A stretch of 64,000 nucleotides of DNA from Clostridium sp031626875 (GTDB lineage: Bacteria > Bacillota > Clostridia > Clostridiales > Clostridiaceae), in assembly GCF_031626875.1 (NCBI RefSeq), contig NZ_JANDMF010000032.1:1-64000 (forward strand), given 5' to 3'. This document shows, in pieces, positions 1-8,049 of this stretch. The stretch's first letter is position 1. Each line of letters starts with the position of its first letter. Position numbers and translations under genes: made by a program. The notes under the pieces were generated by a model, which did no database searches, was not told the DNA's origin, and saw only the letters and a list, made by a program, of their open reading frames with translations.

Positions 1-25
1 AATTTATATGTTTTTATAAAGTAAA

Positions 26-67
26 GACAAAAGAGATATTTTCAGGAATGAAAATATCTCTTTTGTC
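26..67. terminator. Perfect 18-bp hairpin, likely terminator of an upstream gene
   Basis: Arms 26-43 and 50-67 are perfectly complementary with a 6-nt loop (44-49). The 3' arm carries a T-rich stretch (CTCTTTTG). Its position at the window edge, with no gene between it and the hairpin pair that follows, suggests it ends a gene lying upstream of the window. Confidence 0.6.
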
Positions 68-75
68 AACGGTCT

Positions 76-110
76 GAAGTCATCTCAAAAGAGATGACTT
101 CTTTGTTGTT
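76..110. repeat. Hairpin repeat copy A
   Basis: An 11-bp perfect stem (76-86 with 91-101, loop AAAA) is followed by TTTGTTGTT. A near-identical unit occurs at 346-380, where one stem base pair changes by a compensating T-to-C and A-to-G pair of substitutions. This points to a conserved RNA hairpin, probably a terminator or a small dispersed repeat. Confidence 0.6.
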
Positions 111-345
111 ATTATATATTAAAAAATTCACAAGAGTTTTTATCAAAATACTCAATTAGGTTATTAGGACAAGAGTCCTATAAAAAAAGGGACTAAAGAT
201 ATCTAGTTTAATAAATAAAGAAAAGCTATAATAAAGTCATGGTAATAAACCTCTTGCTTCAAGTAAGTTAACCCATAGCTTACAATTAGATTCCCACCTA
301 AGAGGAGCAAGTAATATTTTTTTATCGTTTGCAGTATATATAGAA
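111..345. other. AT-rich spacer between two hairpin repeats
   Basis: No supportable gene is present. A minus-strand reading frame ends here with a short stretch (roughly 237-330) whose composition is less AT-biased than its surroundings, including the peptide WESNCKLWVNLLEARGL. It has no start or RBS of its own and could be a gene remnant. I do not recognise the family. Confidence 0.3.
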
Positions 346-380
346 GAAGTCACCTCAGGAGAGGTGACTTCTTTGTTGTT
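346..380. repeat. Hairpin repeat copy B
   Basis: An 11-bp stem (346-356 with 361-371, loop AGGA) is followed by the same TTTGTTGTT tail as copy A at 76-110. The stem differs from copy A at one base pair and pairing is kept. It lies about 75 bp before the WG-repeat gene and could act on its leader. Confidence 0.6.
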
Positions 381-457
381 ATAATTAAAAACATAATAAC
401 AATAATTAAATAAATAGAATACTATAATAATCATAAATAAATTAGGAGCAGTATTCA

Positions 458-2218
458 ATGAAGTTAAGAGAGGAAAAAATTAAAGTTAAGCTATATCCTG
501 CTTTAAAAAATATTATATCAGGAAAAGTTTATGGATACATTGATGAAAAAGGAACTTTTATTATAGAGCCTAAGTATAAAAATGCTTATGATTTTAATGA
601 ATATGGAATAGCTATAGTTGAAGAAAATGATTTAACAGGAGCAATAAACTTTAAAGGAGATTATGTTATTAATCCTATTTATGAGAGTATTACACCTTTT
701 AAAGAAGGTCGTGCTGTGTATGTTTTAAATAATAAAGTTGGAGTTATTGATGAAAAGGGAAATATAATTACTAAAAAAAATTATAATTACATCAGTGAAT
801 TTAATGAAGGAATGGCAGTTGTAAGCATAACTAGGAATGAGGAATCCTACTATGGATATATAGATAAAGATGGCAATGAAATAGTGTCTCCTAAATATTT
901 AACAGCAAATGAATTTAAAGATGGAGTAGCATTAGTTAAGATTAAAGAGAATGAATATGCTTTAATAGATAAAACAGGAAAAGTTACTAATACCTATGAT
1001 TATGAATATGTTAGCCAGTATGGTGATGGATTAATGGTTTTTACTAAATCTTTTGATGATTCTTACGGATATATAAATAAAGAAGGAAAAGTAGTAATTA
1101 AGCCAGTTTACAAGTTTGCCACAGGATTTAATGGTGGAATTGCAGTAGTAAGTACAGAAGAGCCAAACAATTTTAAATATGGTGCTATTAATACAAATGG
1201 AAAGTATATCTTTACACCTATTTATAGTGAAATAAAATATTTAGGAGAAGGAAAAGTTGCATTAGGAATGCCTTTAGGGGGAGAGAATAATATAAGTTCA
1301 AGCATATTTGCTATAGGAGATACTACTGGTAAGACCTTAACAAATTTTGAATATTTAGAAGTAGGTAATTATGAAAATGGAGTAGATTATGCATCAGATA
1401 GTTTGTATACATTTTTTATAGATGAGAATGGAAAGAAAGATAAAAAGCTACCTACAGTTAAGGGAAGTGGAGAATTAAAGATTAAAGATAACATAATACT
1501 AGCTAATATAGATTATTCTCCATATTATTTAAGCAAATCAGGAGAAATAATTTATAGACCTAATGAGACTATAGAGCTTGGCAATAAGTATTCAATCACA
1601 AGAATTAAATATAAACCTAATATAAATTATTTAATATATTATCCAGAAGTTAATGAAGCATCAAATAAAAAAGTTGAAAATAAAATAAATATAAAACTAA
1701 AGGAAATGTCATATTTCAAACCTAATAATAGTGATGGAACCATAAGTAATACAGATATTAAAACAGAGGATGTCCTAGAATATAACTATTATGGAGATTT
1801 TACAGTGAATTTTTTTAAGAATAGCTTATTAGTTATTGATATTTCAGGATATTATTATTTCTTTCATGCTGCGCATGGAATGCCATATAGAAAGACTCCT
1901 AATATAGATTTAGCTACAGGTGAGTTTTATGAATTGGGAGATTTATTTATAGGAGGAGTAAATTGGGTTGGAGAAATAAATAAAATTATTGATAATATGA
2001 TAAAAACTGATAAGCAGTATGACTATGTCTTTCCAGATACTTTTAAGAGCATAAAGGCAGATCAAGATTTTTATGTTGATGAAAATAATATATATATATA
2101 TTTTCCTCCATATGAAATAGGGCCATATGCAGCAGGATTTGTAACTTTCACAATACCATTTAATGAAGTGGATAATATTATCAATAAAGAAGGGGATTTT
2201 TATAAAGCATTTAATTAG
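458..2218 (+). CDS. WG-repeat protein with C-terminal DUF3298-like domain
   Basis: A 586-residue protein whose first half (about residues 20-290) holds some seven WG-type beta repeats of the form YGYID-x-G-x-x-x-I-x-P-x-Y-x-x-x-x-x-F, spaced about 35 residues apart. After a linker, residues about 380-580 resemble the DUF3298/RsiV-type domain (FHAAHGMPYRKTPNID, then FYVDENNIYIYFPPYEIGP). There is no clear signal peptide or membrane segment, so the location is uncertain. AGGAG precedes the ATG at a normal distance. WG repeats are generally taken as protein- or ligand-binding modules, and no enzyme activity can be assigned. It stands alone between the leader hairpins and the SplB-like gene. Confidence 0.75.
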   Translation: MKLREEKIKVKLYPALKNIISGKVYGYIDEKGTFIIEPKYKNAYDFNEYGIAIVEENDLTGAINFKGDYVINPIYESITPFKEGRAVYVLNNKVGVIDEKGNIITKKNYNYISEFNEGMAVVSITRNEESYYGYIDKDGNEIVSPKYLTANEFKDGVALVKIKENEYALIDKTGKVTNTYDYEYVSQYGDGLMVFTKSFDDSYGYINKEGKVVIKPVYKFATGFNGGIAVVSTEEPNNFKYGAINTNGKYIFTPIYSEIKYLGEGKVALGMPLGGENNISSSIFAIGDTTGKTLTNFEYLEVGNYENGVDYASDSLYTFFIDENGKKDKKLPTVKGSGELKIKDNIILANIDYSPYYLSKSGEIIYRPNETIELGNKYSITRIKYKPNINYLIYYPEVNEASNKKVENKINIKLKEMSYFKPNNSDGTISNTDIKTEDVLEYNYYGDFTVNFFKNSLLVIDISGYYYFFHAAHGMPYRKTPNIDLATGEFYELGDLFIGGVNWVGEINKIIDNMIKTDKQYDYVFPDTFKSIKADQDFYVDENNIYIYFPPYEIGPYAAGFVTFTIPFNEVDNIINKEGDFYKAFN

Positions 2219-2291
2219 TATAATATTAAATTAGCTTTAGTAAATAATAATTCTATAGGAAAAACTATGATGACAAAAAGGAGCAGAAATT

Positions 2292-3314
2292 ATGTTTAAA
2301 CCTAAAAGAATTATTTTTGAAAAAGGGTCATTAGAATATGATGTATCTAAAAGAATTTTTGAAGAATTTAAAGATAAACCTAATGTTGAAATTATAAACT
2401 TGAATTCAAATAGATTGAAAGAACATATTCCAGGAGAAAATTTATTTTCTCAATATAGAGAAGGCAAGAAAACTTTAGTTGTTGGGACAAAGAAGAGTTT
2501 AAAGTTTCAATCATGTAAGCCATCTGCTCATTATCAATTACCATTAGTATCAGGATGTATGGGTCAATGTGAATACTGCTATTTAAATACACAATTGGGA
2601 GATAAACCCTTTGTAAAAGTACATGTTAATATGGATGATATTTTAAATCAAGCTGAAAAATATATAGAAGAAAGATTACCTGAGACAACCATATTTGAAG
2701 GAGCTGCTACATCTGACCCTATACCAGTTGAAGCTTACACTCATTCACTAGAAAAAGCTATTTTGTTTTTTGGCAATAATGAAAATTCTAGATTTAGATT
2801 TGTAACAAAATATAATGATGTAGATTCATTGCTTAATCTGGAGCATAATGGGCATACAGAAATAAGATTTAGCATAAATACATCACATGTTATAAATCAA
2901 TATGAAAACTTTACTGCTTCTCGTGATAAAAGATTAGAAGCAAGTTTTAAGGCAGCAAAAGCGGGATATCCAATGGGATATTTAATTGCACCAGTTTTTA
3001 TTTATCCTAATTGGAAAGAAGAATATCATGAATTATTATTAGAATTAAAGGATAAACTTCCAAGTGATTTAAAGTATCCAGTAACATTTGAAGTTATATC
3101 TCATAGATATACAACAATAGCTAAGAATCGAATTCTTGAAGTATTTCCAGAGAGTAGTTTGCCTATGAAAGATGAGGAGCGTAAATTCAAATTTGGACAA
3201 TTTGGATATGGAAAGTATGTATATGGTAAAGAAGATTTAGGTGAAATAAAAGAATTTTTTAAAACTGAAATAGAAGAGTTATTTGTAAATAAAGAAATAA
3301 AATATATTATATAG
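2292..3314 (+). CDS. splB: Spore photoproduct lyase-like radical SAM protein (SplB family)
   Basis: A 340-residue protein of the length expected for SplB. The radical SAM cluster motif CxxxCxxC is at Cys89, Cys93 and Cys96 (SGCMGQCEYCYL). SplB reverses the UV spore photoproduct 5-thyminyl-5,6-dihydrothymine during germination. In Bacillus subtilis the H-atom donor is a cysteine in the segment FEAACTSD. Here the aligned segment reads FEGAATSD (residues 135-142), so that cysteine is alanine, while another cysteine (Cys75, FQSCKP) is present. It may therefore be an altered SPL or a family member with another job. AAGGAG lies before the ATG. It is monocistronic and ends in a strong terminator. 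Confidence 0.8.
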   Translation: MFKPKRIIFEKGSLEYDVSKRIFEEFKDKPNVEIINLNSNRLKEHIPGENLFSQYREGKKTLVVGTKKSLKFQSCKPSAHYQLPLVSGCMGQCEYCYLNTQLGDKPFVKVHVNMDDILNQAEKYIEERLPETTIFEGAATSDPIPVEAYTHSLEKAILFFGNNENSRFRFVTKYNDVDSLLNLEHNGHTEIRFSINTSHVINQYENFTASRDKRLEASFKAAKAGYPMGYLIAPVFIYPNWKEEYHELLLELKDKLPSDLKYPVTFEVISHRYTTIAKNRILEVFPESSLPMKDEERKFKFGQFGYGKYVYGKEDLGEIKEFFKTEIEELFVNKEIKYII

Positions 3315-3322
3315 TTACATTG

Positions 3323-3353
3323 GACTAAGAATTAGGTTTCTTAGTCTTTTTTT
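3323..3353 (+). terminator. Terminator of splB-like gene
   Basis: A 9-bp perfect stem (GACTAAGAA with TTCTTAGTC, 3323-3331 and 3338-3346) followed by seven T residues. Confidence 0.85.
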
Positions 3354-3421
3354 ATGTCTCTAAAGTCATATTGTCACCATATGTTAACTATAAAAATATA
3401 ATGAATAGAGGGGGAATTTCA

Positions 3422-3988
3422 ATGAATGATATAATTTATAGAAATATATATGAACCACTTTTGAAAAATGTTAGTACTCCAATTGAATTATATGAATCTA
3501 TACTTGGAAAATACTTTATTGGATATGCTGATAATTTAACTTTTGGAAGCAATAATACAAGTGCTTGGGCTAGATTGTACAATCCTATAGGCTCAGGGGT
3601 TATTTTACATGTAAATGTATGGACTGTAACAGATGTTTTAGGATCAACTTTTCGTGCACAATTTTGGTTTAATGCAAGTCCACCTAAATCTGATGTTAAA
3701 CAAGCTCCTATAACTCCTACAAATTTAGTTATTAAGCCAGCACCTAAGCCAAAGGTAAAATTAGAATATGCATCTAATGTTATTGGAAATCCTACAGGAG
3801 GAATAAAAGCTTTTGTTAGGAGAGCTCAGTCTGAAACAACATTAGTGGAGAGTGAAAATGGGAAAATAATGATTGGTGAAGGTGGAAACTTTTTAATATT
3901 TTTATCAACTCCAGAAACACAAGAAACTGCTGAAGGTAGAGTAGCTTTTGGCTGGTGGGAAGAAAAAGTCTATAATAAATGTAAATAG
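3422..3988 (+). CDS. Hypothetical protein, DUF6143-like
   Basis: The start is placed at the ATG preceded by AGAGGGGG at good spacing, giving 188 residues; an upstream ATG in frame at 3371 has no ribosome site. The N-terminal half (LGKYFIGYADNLTF, ARLYNPIGSGVILHVNVW) looks like a compact beta-rich domain. It is followed by a Pro/Lys linker (IKPAPKPKVK) and a second beta-rich part ending in RVAFGWWEEKVYN. There is no signal peptide or membrane segment. It resembles small Firmicute proteins annotated as DUF6143, recognised from memory only. A CATATGTTA element upstream (3378-3386) resembles a sporulation sigma-E/K -10 box, but no convincing -35 is seen. Function unknown. Confidence 0.6.
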   Translation: MNDIIYRNIYEPLLKNVSTPIELYESILGKYFIGYADNLTFGSNNTSAWARLYNPIGSGVILHVNVWTVTDVLGSTFRAQFWFNASPPKSDVKQAPITPTNLVIKPAPKPKVKLEYASNVIGNPTGGIKAFVRRAQSETTLVESENGKIMIGEGGNFLIFLSTPETQETAEGRVAFGWWEEKVYNKCK

Positions 3989-3991
3989 AAA

Positions 3992-4040
3992 AATACCACT
4001 AGAAGGGGTGCAGTTCAATATAATATTTTCTAGTGGTATT
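3992..4040. terminator. Bidirectional terminator between convergent genes
   Basis: A 13-bp perfect inverted repeat (AATACCACTAGAA at 3992-4004 with its complement at 4028-4040) separated by 23 nt. It sits between the DUF6143-like gene and the convergent GNAT gene. Confidence 0.75.
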
Positions 4041-4042
4041 AT

Positions 4043-4480
4043 TTATAGATATTTTTTAAAACCTTGGACAGCATCAATATCATATCCTACTGCTTGATAA
4101 AATTTATGAGATTCTTTTCTATAAGATGATGATACCAGCATGGTATAAGAACAATTTCTTTTGAGAGCATAATTTTCAAGATATTGTATTAAAATCTTTC
4201 CAACTCCAAGATTCCTAAAGTTACTTTTAACTATTACATTTTCTATAACCATAAATGGACGACAACCACCAATAATATCTTGACATATAATACCAAGTAT
4301 AGAACCAACTAAATTATTGTTGCCATCTCGTGCTCCTAATAAAATGTAATTATCATTTGAATCTATCCATTGAAAGGTATTTTTCATTTTTTCAAGATTT
4401 GCTTCTACATATAAAAGTTCCTTATATAAATCTGCTAAGCTTTCTAAATCATTAGTAGATATTCTAGCTATACTAACCAT
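4043..4480 (-). CDS. GNAT family N-acetyltransferase
   Basis: A 145-residue protein with the GNAT fold. Acetyl-CoA pyrophosphate-binding motif A is seen as VKSNFRNLGVGKILIQYLE (about residues 87-105), of the type R-x-x-G-x-G/A. A motif-B-like SHKFYQAVGYD follows near the C-terminus. The length is typical of single-domain acetyltransferases. The acceptor substrate cannot be inferred. It starts only 20 nt after the dapF-like gene ends on the same strand, so the two are probably co-transcribed. Confidence 0.85.
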   Translation of the reverse strand: MVSIARISTNDLESLADLYKELLYVEANLEKMKNTFQWIDSNDNYILLGARDGNNNLVGSILGIICQDIIGGCRPFMVIENVIVKSNFRNLGVGKILIQYLENYALKRNCSYTMLVSSSYRKESHKFYQAVGYDIDAVQGFKKYL

Positions 4481-4500
4481 ACCTGTATAAATCTCCCTAC

Positions 4501-5358
4501 TTAAAATTGTATTAATTCTTTTATAAATTCATCAGATAAGCTTATTGAACCAATAGTTTTTACTGGACCTGTCATATATACTGAGCCATCAGGTTTTATT
4601 TCTATATCAAGATTTCCTCCTGGCATATGAACAGTAACCTTATTATCAATAAGTCCTAACCTATAAGCAGCACTTGCTGCAGCTGAACTACTGCTACCAG
4701 ATGCAAGTGTGTAACCAGCACCTCTTTCAAAAATTTCAATTTGAATATTATTTCTATCTAAAACCTTTAATAGTTGCATATTTATTCTATTTGGAAAGTT
4801 ATTAGAAGTTTCAACATATGGACCTAATTCACATGCAAGTTCCTTTGAAATATTGTCCATAGGGATTACACAGTGTGGATTTCCAATAGATAAGCATGTT
4901 GATTTATATACTTTATCATTAAAAATCATAGGCTCATCAATAACTTCTCTAGCAGGCCCAGATACTGGTGTTTCAGTGCTTAAAAAAGTTGTTTTTCCCA
5001 TTGAAACCTTTAATAAATCTCCACTTTTAGATAAATAGTGAACTTCAACATCTCCACCTAAAGTAGATAAAGTGAAAGAGTTACCTGTTACATATCCTGC
5101 ATCCTTTAGATATTTTGAAAATATCCTTACTCCATTTCCACTTTTCTCAGCTTCACTACCATCAGGATTGAATATACGCAATTTAATCTTGCCATCTTCT
5201 AAAATAGGACCAAGTAGGATTCCATCAGAACCAACTCCAAAATTTCTATGACAAATTAATTTTATTCTTTCAGAATTTAATTTTAATCCATTTTTATTAG
5301 GATCTAAAACAATATAATCATTACCTAGACCATGATATCTCTCAAATATAACTCTCAT
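4501..5358 (-). CDS. dapF: Diaminopimelate epimerase family protein lacking both catalytic cysteines
   Basis: A 285-residue protein with clear DapF architecture: the opening YHGLGNDYIVLD, the duplicated alpha/beta halves and GNPHCV. DapF interconverts LL- and meso-diaminopimelate using a cysteine pair, in EMCGNG and in ACGTG contexts. Here these read EKSGNG (about residues 72-77) and ASGSS (about 218-222), so both cysteines are serine. I confirmed both codons on the minus strand (AGT and TCT). The rest of the active-site frame is intact, so the fold is kept but normal two-base epimerisation is doubtful. It may have low activity, another substrate, or be dispensable if the wall uses LL-DAP. 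ATG with upstream AGGGG; leads a two-gene unit with the GNAT gene. Confidence 0.85.
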   Translation of the reverse strand: MRVIFERYHGLGNDYIVLDPNKNGLKLNSERIKLICHRNFGVGSDGILLGPILEDGKIKLRIFNPDGSEAEKSGNGVRIFSKYLKDAGYVTGNSFTLSTLGGDVEVHYLSKSGDLLKVSMGKTTFLSTETPVSGPAREVIDEPMIFNDKVYKSTCLSIGNPHCVIPMDNISKELACELGPYVETSNNFPNRINMQLLKVLDRNNIQIEIFERGAGYTLASGSSSSAAASAAYRLGLIDNKVTVHMPGGNLDIEIKPDGSVYMTGPVKTIGSISLSDEFIKELIQF

Positions 5359-5507
5359 TTCAATACCCCTTTATGATTTATAAGATTTAATTTCTGTAAA
5401 TTGTGAATTGGATTATTTATATTATATAAAGCATTTTTAATCAATCACATAGGAATAAGTGCTAATGATATTGCAAAAAGTGTTTTTTAAATTGTATATG
5501 GTAATTA

Positions 5508-5569
5508 TTGACTTAAAGACTATCTTGCAGTACAATATAGTTAAGGTAACTTGTAGTACAAGATAGTTA
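5508..5569 (+). promoter_or_regulatory. Sigma-A promoter with overlapping PadR-type operators
   Basis: TTGACT (5508-5513), a 17-bp spacer and TACAAT (5531-5536) form a near-consensus promoter. Two imperfect palindromes of the form ACTATCTTG-N5-CAAgATAGT lie at 5519-5542 and 5547-5569, covering the spacer, the -10 box and the transcription start. This is the classical arrangement for PadR autorepression. Confidence 0.75.
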
Positions 5570-5585
5570 AAGAGGTGATTAAAAC

Positions 5586-5924
5586 TTGGCAGATAAATCT
5601 CAATTCTTTAGAGGAACTTTAGAAGGCTGTATATTGAAGATCATTAGTGATGAAGAGGTATATGGTTATGAAATAACAGAAAGATTAAAAAAGTTTGGAC
5701 TTGATGAAGTTAGTGAAGGAACTATATATCCTTTACTCTTACGACTAGAGAAAAATGGTTTTGTTAGTTCAATAAAAAAAGAATCAGCCTTTGGACCAAA
5801 ACGAAAATATTATAACTTAACTGAGTTAGGAAAAGAAGAACTAAAGAGTTTTTATGAAAATTGGAATATGCTTAAAAATAGTATAGATATGGTATTTGAG
5901 AATTATGGAGGAAATTCAAAATGA
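5586..5924 (+). CDS. PadR family transcriptional regulator
   Basis: A 112-residue winged-helix regulator with the PadR signature: LEGCILKIISDEEVYGYEI near the N-terminus, the recognition helix region VSEGTIYPLLLRLEKNGFV, then the wing with RKYYNLTELGKEEL. The start is TTG, chosen because AAAGAGGTGA precedes it at the right distance. Its promoter carries two dyads that fit a PadR operator, so autoregulation is likely. The stop codon overlaps the ATG of the next gene (ATGA), giving translational coupling to a membrane protein, a common pairing for PadR regulators. Confidence 0.9.
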   Translation: MADKSQFFRGTLEGCILKIISDEEVYGYEITERLKKFGLDEVSEGTIYPLLLRLEKNGFVSSIKKESAFGPKRKYYNLTELGKEELKSFYENWNMLKNSIDMVFENYGGNSK

Positions 5925-6589
5925 GTAAAGTAGATGTCTTAAGAAAAGAAAATAATGAATTTAGTAAAAACCTAACTAAAGAGAATTATGAAATATATTT
6001 TGAAATGATTTGTTATTTAAGAGTAAGCAAGCTAAACGAAGAAGTGCAGGAAGAAGTTATAAGTGATATATTAAGAATATTTCTAGATTGCCAAGAGCAA
6101 GGAAATTCAATAGAAAGTGCAATTGGAGAAGATTTTAAAAAGTTTGTTGATGAAATAATATTAGCAATGAATCCTAGAATAGTTGTATTTGATAAGTTAA
6201 AAGAATGTTTTAAAATTTTTATTCAAGCTAGTTGTATACTGCTGACTATAGATTTAATATCTATATATTTACCTAAAATGATAAAAGGTAACTTCAATCT
6301 GAATTATGATTATACATTAGATATGTTAATGCAGGAGTTTCTAATTATTATTTTAAGCATAGCTATTGTAAATTATATCTGTAAAAATAGTTTTGATATT
6401 ACAAAAAAGCAAATATTTAAATGGAAAAAGATTATTATAGTATGTAGTTTCAGTCTAGGCTTTATAATACTATATGTATTAACATTTTTGTTGAAAAATA
6501 TAGAAGTAGTATCAATAAATGTGTATTATATCCTTCCAATACCAATTATATATTGGGGATATATAGGATTAAAAAAAGTAACAAAATAA
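5921..6589 (+). CDS. PadR-associated membrane protein with N-terminal HAAS-like domain
   Basis: A 222-residue protein. Residues 1-85 form a soluble helical domain (FSKNLTKENYEIYFEMICYL, then FLDCQEQGNSIESAIGEDFKKF) that resembles the HAAS/DUF1700-type domains paired with PadR regulators. Residues about 100-218 hold four hydrophobic segments. It overlaps the padR gene by 4 nt and is therefore made with it. By family precedent, such modules sense or influence the envelope together with the regulator, but no specific function can be given. Confidence 0.65.
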   Translation: MSKVDVLRKENNEFSKNLTKENYEIYFEMICYLRVSKLNEEVQEEVISDILRIFLDCQEQGNSIESAIGEDFKKFVDEIILAMNPRIVVFDKLKECFKIFIQASCILLTIDLISIYLPKMIKGNFNLNYDYTLDMLMQEFLIIILSIAIVNYICKNSFDITKKQIFKWKKIIIVCSFSLGFIILYVLTFLLKNIEVVSINVYYILPIPIIYWGYIGLKKVTK

Positions 6590-6674
6590 AAATGTATTAA
6601 AACTGTTAAGTTCACAAGAGAATGTGATATATTTAACTTAAATGGACATAATCATATTAGGTAGGAGTGAAGTT

Positions 6675-7409
6675 ATGTTTTTAGAAATAGATAGAAAAAA
6701 GAAATTATTAGATAGTAAAAGACCTTTAGATAAAGAAGCATTAAATAACTTGAAAAAATATTTTGATGTAGAATTAACTTATAATTCTAATGCGATTGAA
6801 GGAAATACTTTAACAATAACTGAAACAAAAGTAATACTTGAAGATGGATTAACCATAGGAAAAGGAAAAAGTCTTAGAGAGCATCTTGAGGTAATTAATC
6901 ATAAAGAAGCAATAGATTATATTGAAGATATAGTAATTAAGAATTTAAACATATCAGAGGGGGTAATTAAGAATCTTCATTATATAATATTAAAAAGTAT
7001 AGACAATAAAAATGCTGGAGAGTATAGACAAAGCAATGTTTTGATTAGTGGTAGTAAGCATAGACCAGTGGAACATTATTTAGTAAAAGAAAAAATGACA
7101 GAATTATTAGAGTGGTATAGTGGAAACAAAGATAAAATACATCCAATAGAGTTGGCAACAGAATTCCACTTTAGATATGTTTATATTCATCCATTTATAG
7201 ATGGAAACGGAAGAACAGCAAGACTTTTAATGAATTTAATTTTGATGAGAAATGGATATCCAATAACAATAATAAGAAATGAGGATAGAGATGAATATAT
7301 GAAAGCTCTTGAATCTGCAAGTATAGAGAATAATTTAGAAGATTTTTTGAAAATTGTTTCAAATGCTTTGGATAGAAGTTTGGACACATATTTGTATATA
7401 GTTAAATAA
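6675..7409 (+). CDS. Fic domain protein (self-inhibited class)
   Basis: The start is placed at the ATG preceded by TAGGAGTG, giving 244 residues; an in-frame ATG at 6642 lacks a ribosome site. The Fic catalytic motif HPFIDGNGRTAR is present (HxFx(D/E)GNGRxxR). The N-terminal segment SNAIEGNT carries the inhibitory S-x-x-x-E-G/N motif, whose glutamate blocks ATP phosphates in class II Fic enzymes. Fic proteins transfer AMP to target hydroxyls. No antitoxin partner lies beside it, which fits cis-inhibition. The target is unknown. An inverted repeat (TCACA-N6-TGTGA flanked by GTTAA/TTAAC, about 6606-6638) lies just upstream. Confidence 0.9.
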   Translation: MFLEIDRKKKLLDSKRPLDKEALNNLKKYFDVELTYNSNAIEGNTLTITETKVILEDGLTIGKGKSLREHLEVINHKEAIDYIEDIVIKNLNISEGVIKNLHYIILKSIDNKNAGEYRQSNVLISGSKHRPVEHYLVKEKMTELLEWYSGNKDKIHPIELATEFHFRYVYIHPFIDGNGRTARLLMNLILMRNGYPITIIRNEDRDEYMKALESASIENNLEDFLKIVSNALDRSLDTYLYIVK

Positions 7410-7415
7410 GTGAAA

Positions 7416-7461
7416 CCATATATATGGAAATATTCTTCACCATATATATGGTAATATTCTT
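7416..7461. repeat. Two tandem 22-bp units with CCATATATATGG cores
   Basis: Units at 7416-7437 and 7440-7461 are identical except for one base. Each starts with the 12-bp palindrome CCATATATATGG and ends AATATTCTT, with a 24-bp period. They lie after the fic stop codon, upstream (in the fic direction) of the convergent DUF2680-type gene. Confidence 0.7.
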
Positions 7462-7536
7462 GAGAATATATATTCTTTAGAATATGCTGGGAAAATGCCA
7501 GCTGAAGCACTTCAAATCAAATTTATCTTTAGATAA

Positions 7537-8049
7537 TTATTCATTAGTGCAGTTTCCAGTACCTCTCATACCTCCAGACATATGTCTTTCTTTTCCATTA
7601 CCATTTTGATTTCTCATTTCACCAGGAACCCCTATACAATTTTCAGCGTTATTCTTTAAAGTTTCTTTTATAGAATCTCCTTCTTCTTTAGTTATAGTTC
7701 CATCGGTAGCAGCTTTATCAATAGCCTTGTTTTTTTCTTCAAGTACAGCAGCCTTAAAGTCAGACTCTGACATACCTTTATCCTTAGCTAAATCATAAAC
7801 TGTCTTTTCAGAGTTTAATCCATTTGATATTTCTTCATCTGTCATACCAAGTTTATTCTTTAATATAGATTCAGTAAAATCGTATCCTCTCATACCAGTA
7901 GCTCTTTTAAGTCCTGCTTTTTGATGAGAGCTAACAGTAGTAGAATTTGATTGAGTAGCGTTATTAGAGTCATTACTTGCATATGCTGTTATTCCTAATC
8001 CCATTGTAAGAGTTATAGCTAATCCTAAAATTAATTTTTTACCTTTCAT
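7537..8049 (-). CDS. Secreted DUF2680-type protein
   Basis: A 170-residue protein with a typical signal peptide (MKGKKLILGLAITLTMGLG, cleavage probably after AYA near residue 24). The mature part has two helical segments: LKNKLGMTDEEISNGLNS, and then KAIDKAATDGTITKEEGD, which matches the DUF2680-type repeat seen in exported Firmicute proteins. The C-terminus is rich in Gly, Met and Arg. GAGGAGG precedes the ATG. It is divergent from the response-regulator operon, and the shared 170-bp region holds an inverted repeat, so control by that system is a reasonable guess. Function unknown. Confidence 0.65.
   Translation of the reverse strand: MKGKKLILGLAITLTMGLGITAYASNDSNNATQSNSTTVSSHQKAGLKRATGMRGYDFTESILKNKLGMTDEEISNGLNSEKTVYDLAKDKGMSESDFKAAVLEEKNKAIDKAATDGTITKEEGDSIKETLKNNAENCIGVPGEMRNQNGNGKERHMSGGMRGTGNCTNE

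Noticed and set aside
237..458. Minus-strand frame of 73 codons in the first intergenic region
   Set aside because: It has no ribosome site and runs through a hairpin repeat. Its C-terminal part may be a remnant, but no family could be named.
7187..7510. Minus-strand frames opposite the fic gene
   Set aside because: They are antisense shadows of a well-supported Fic coding region.
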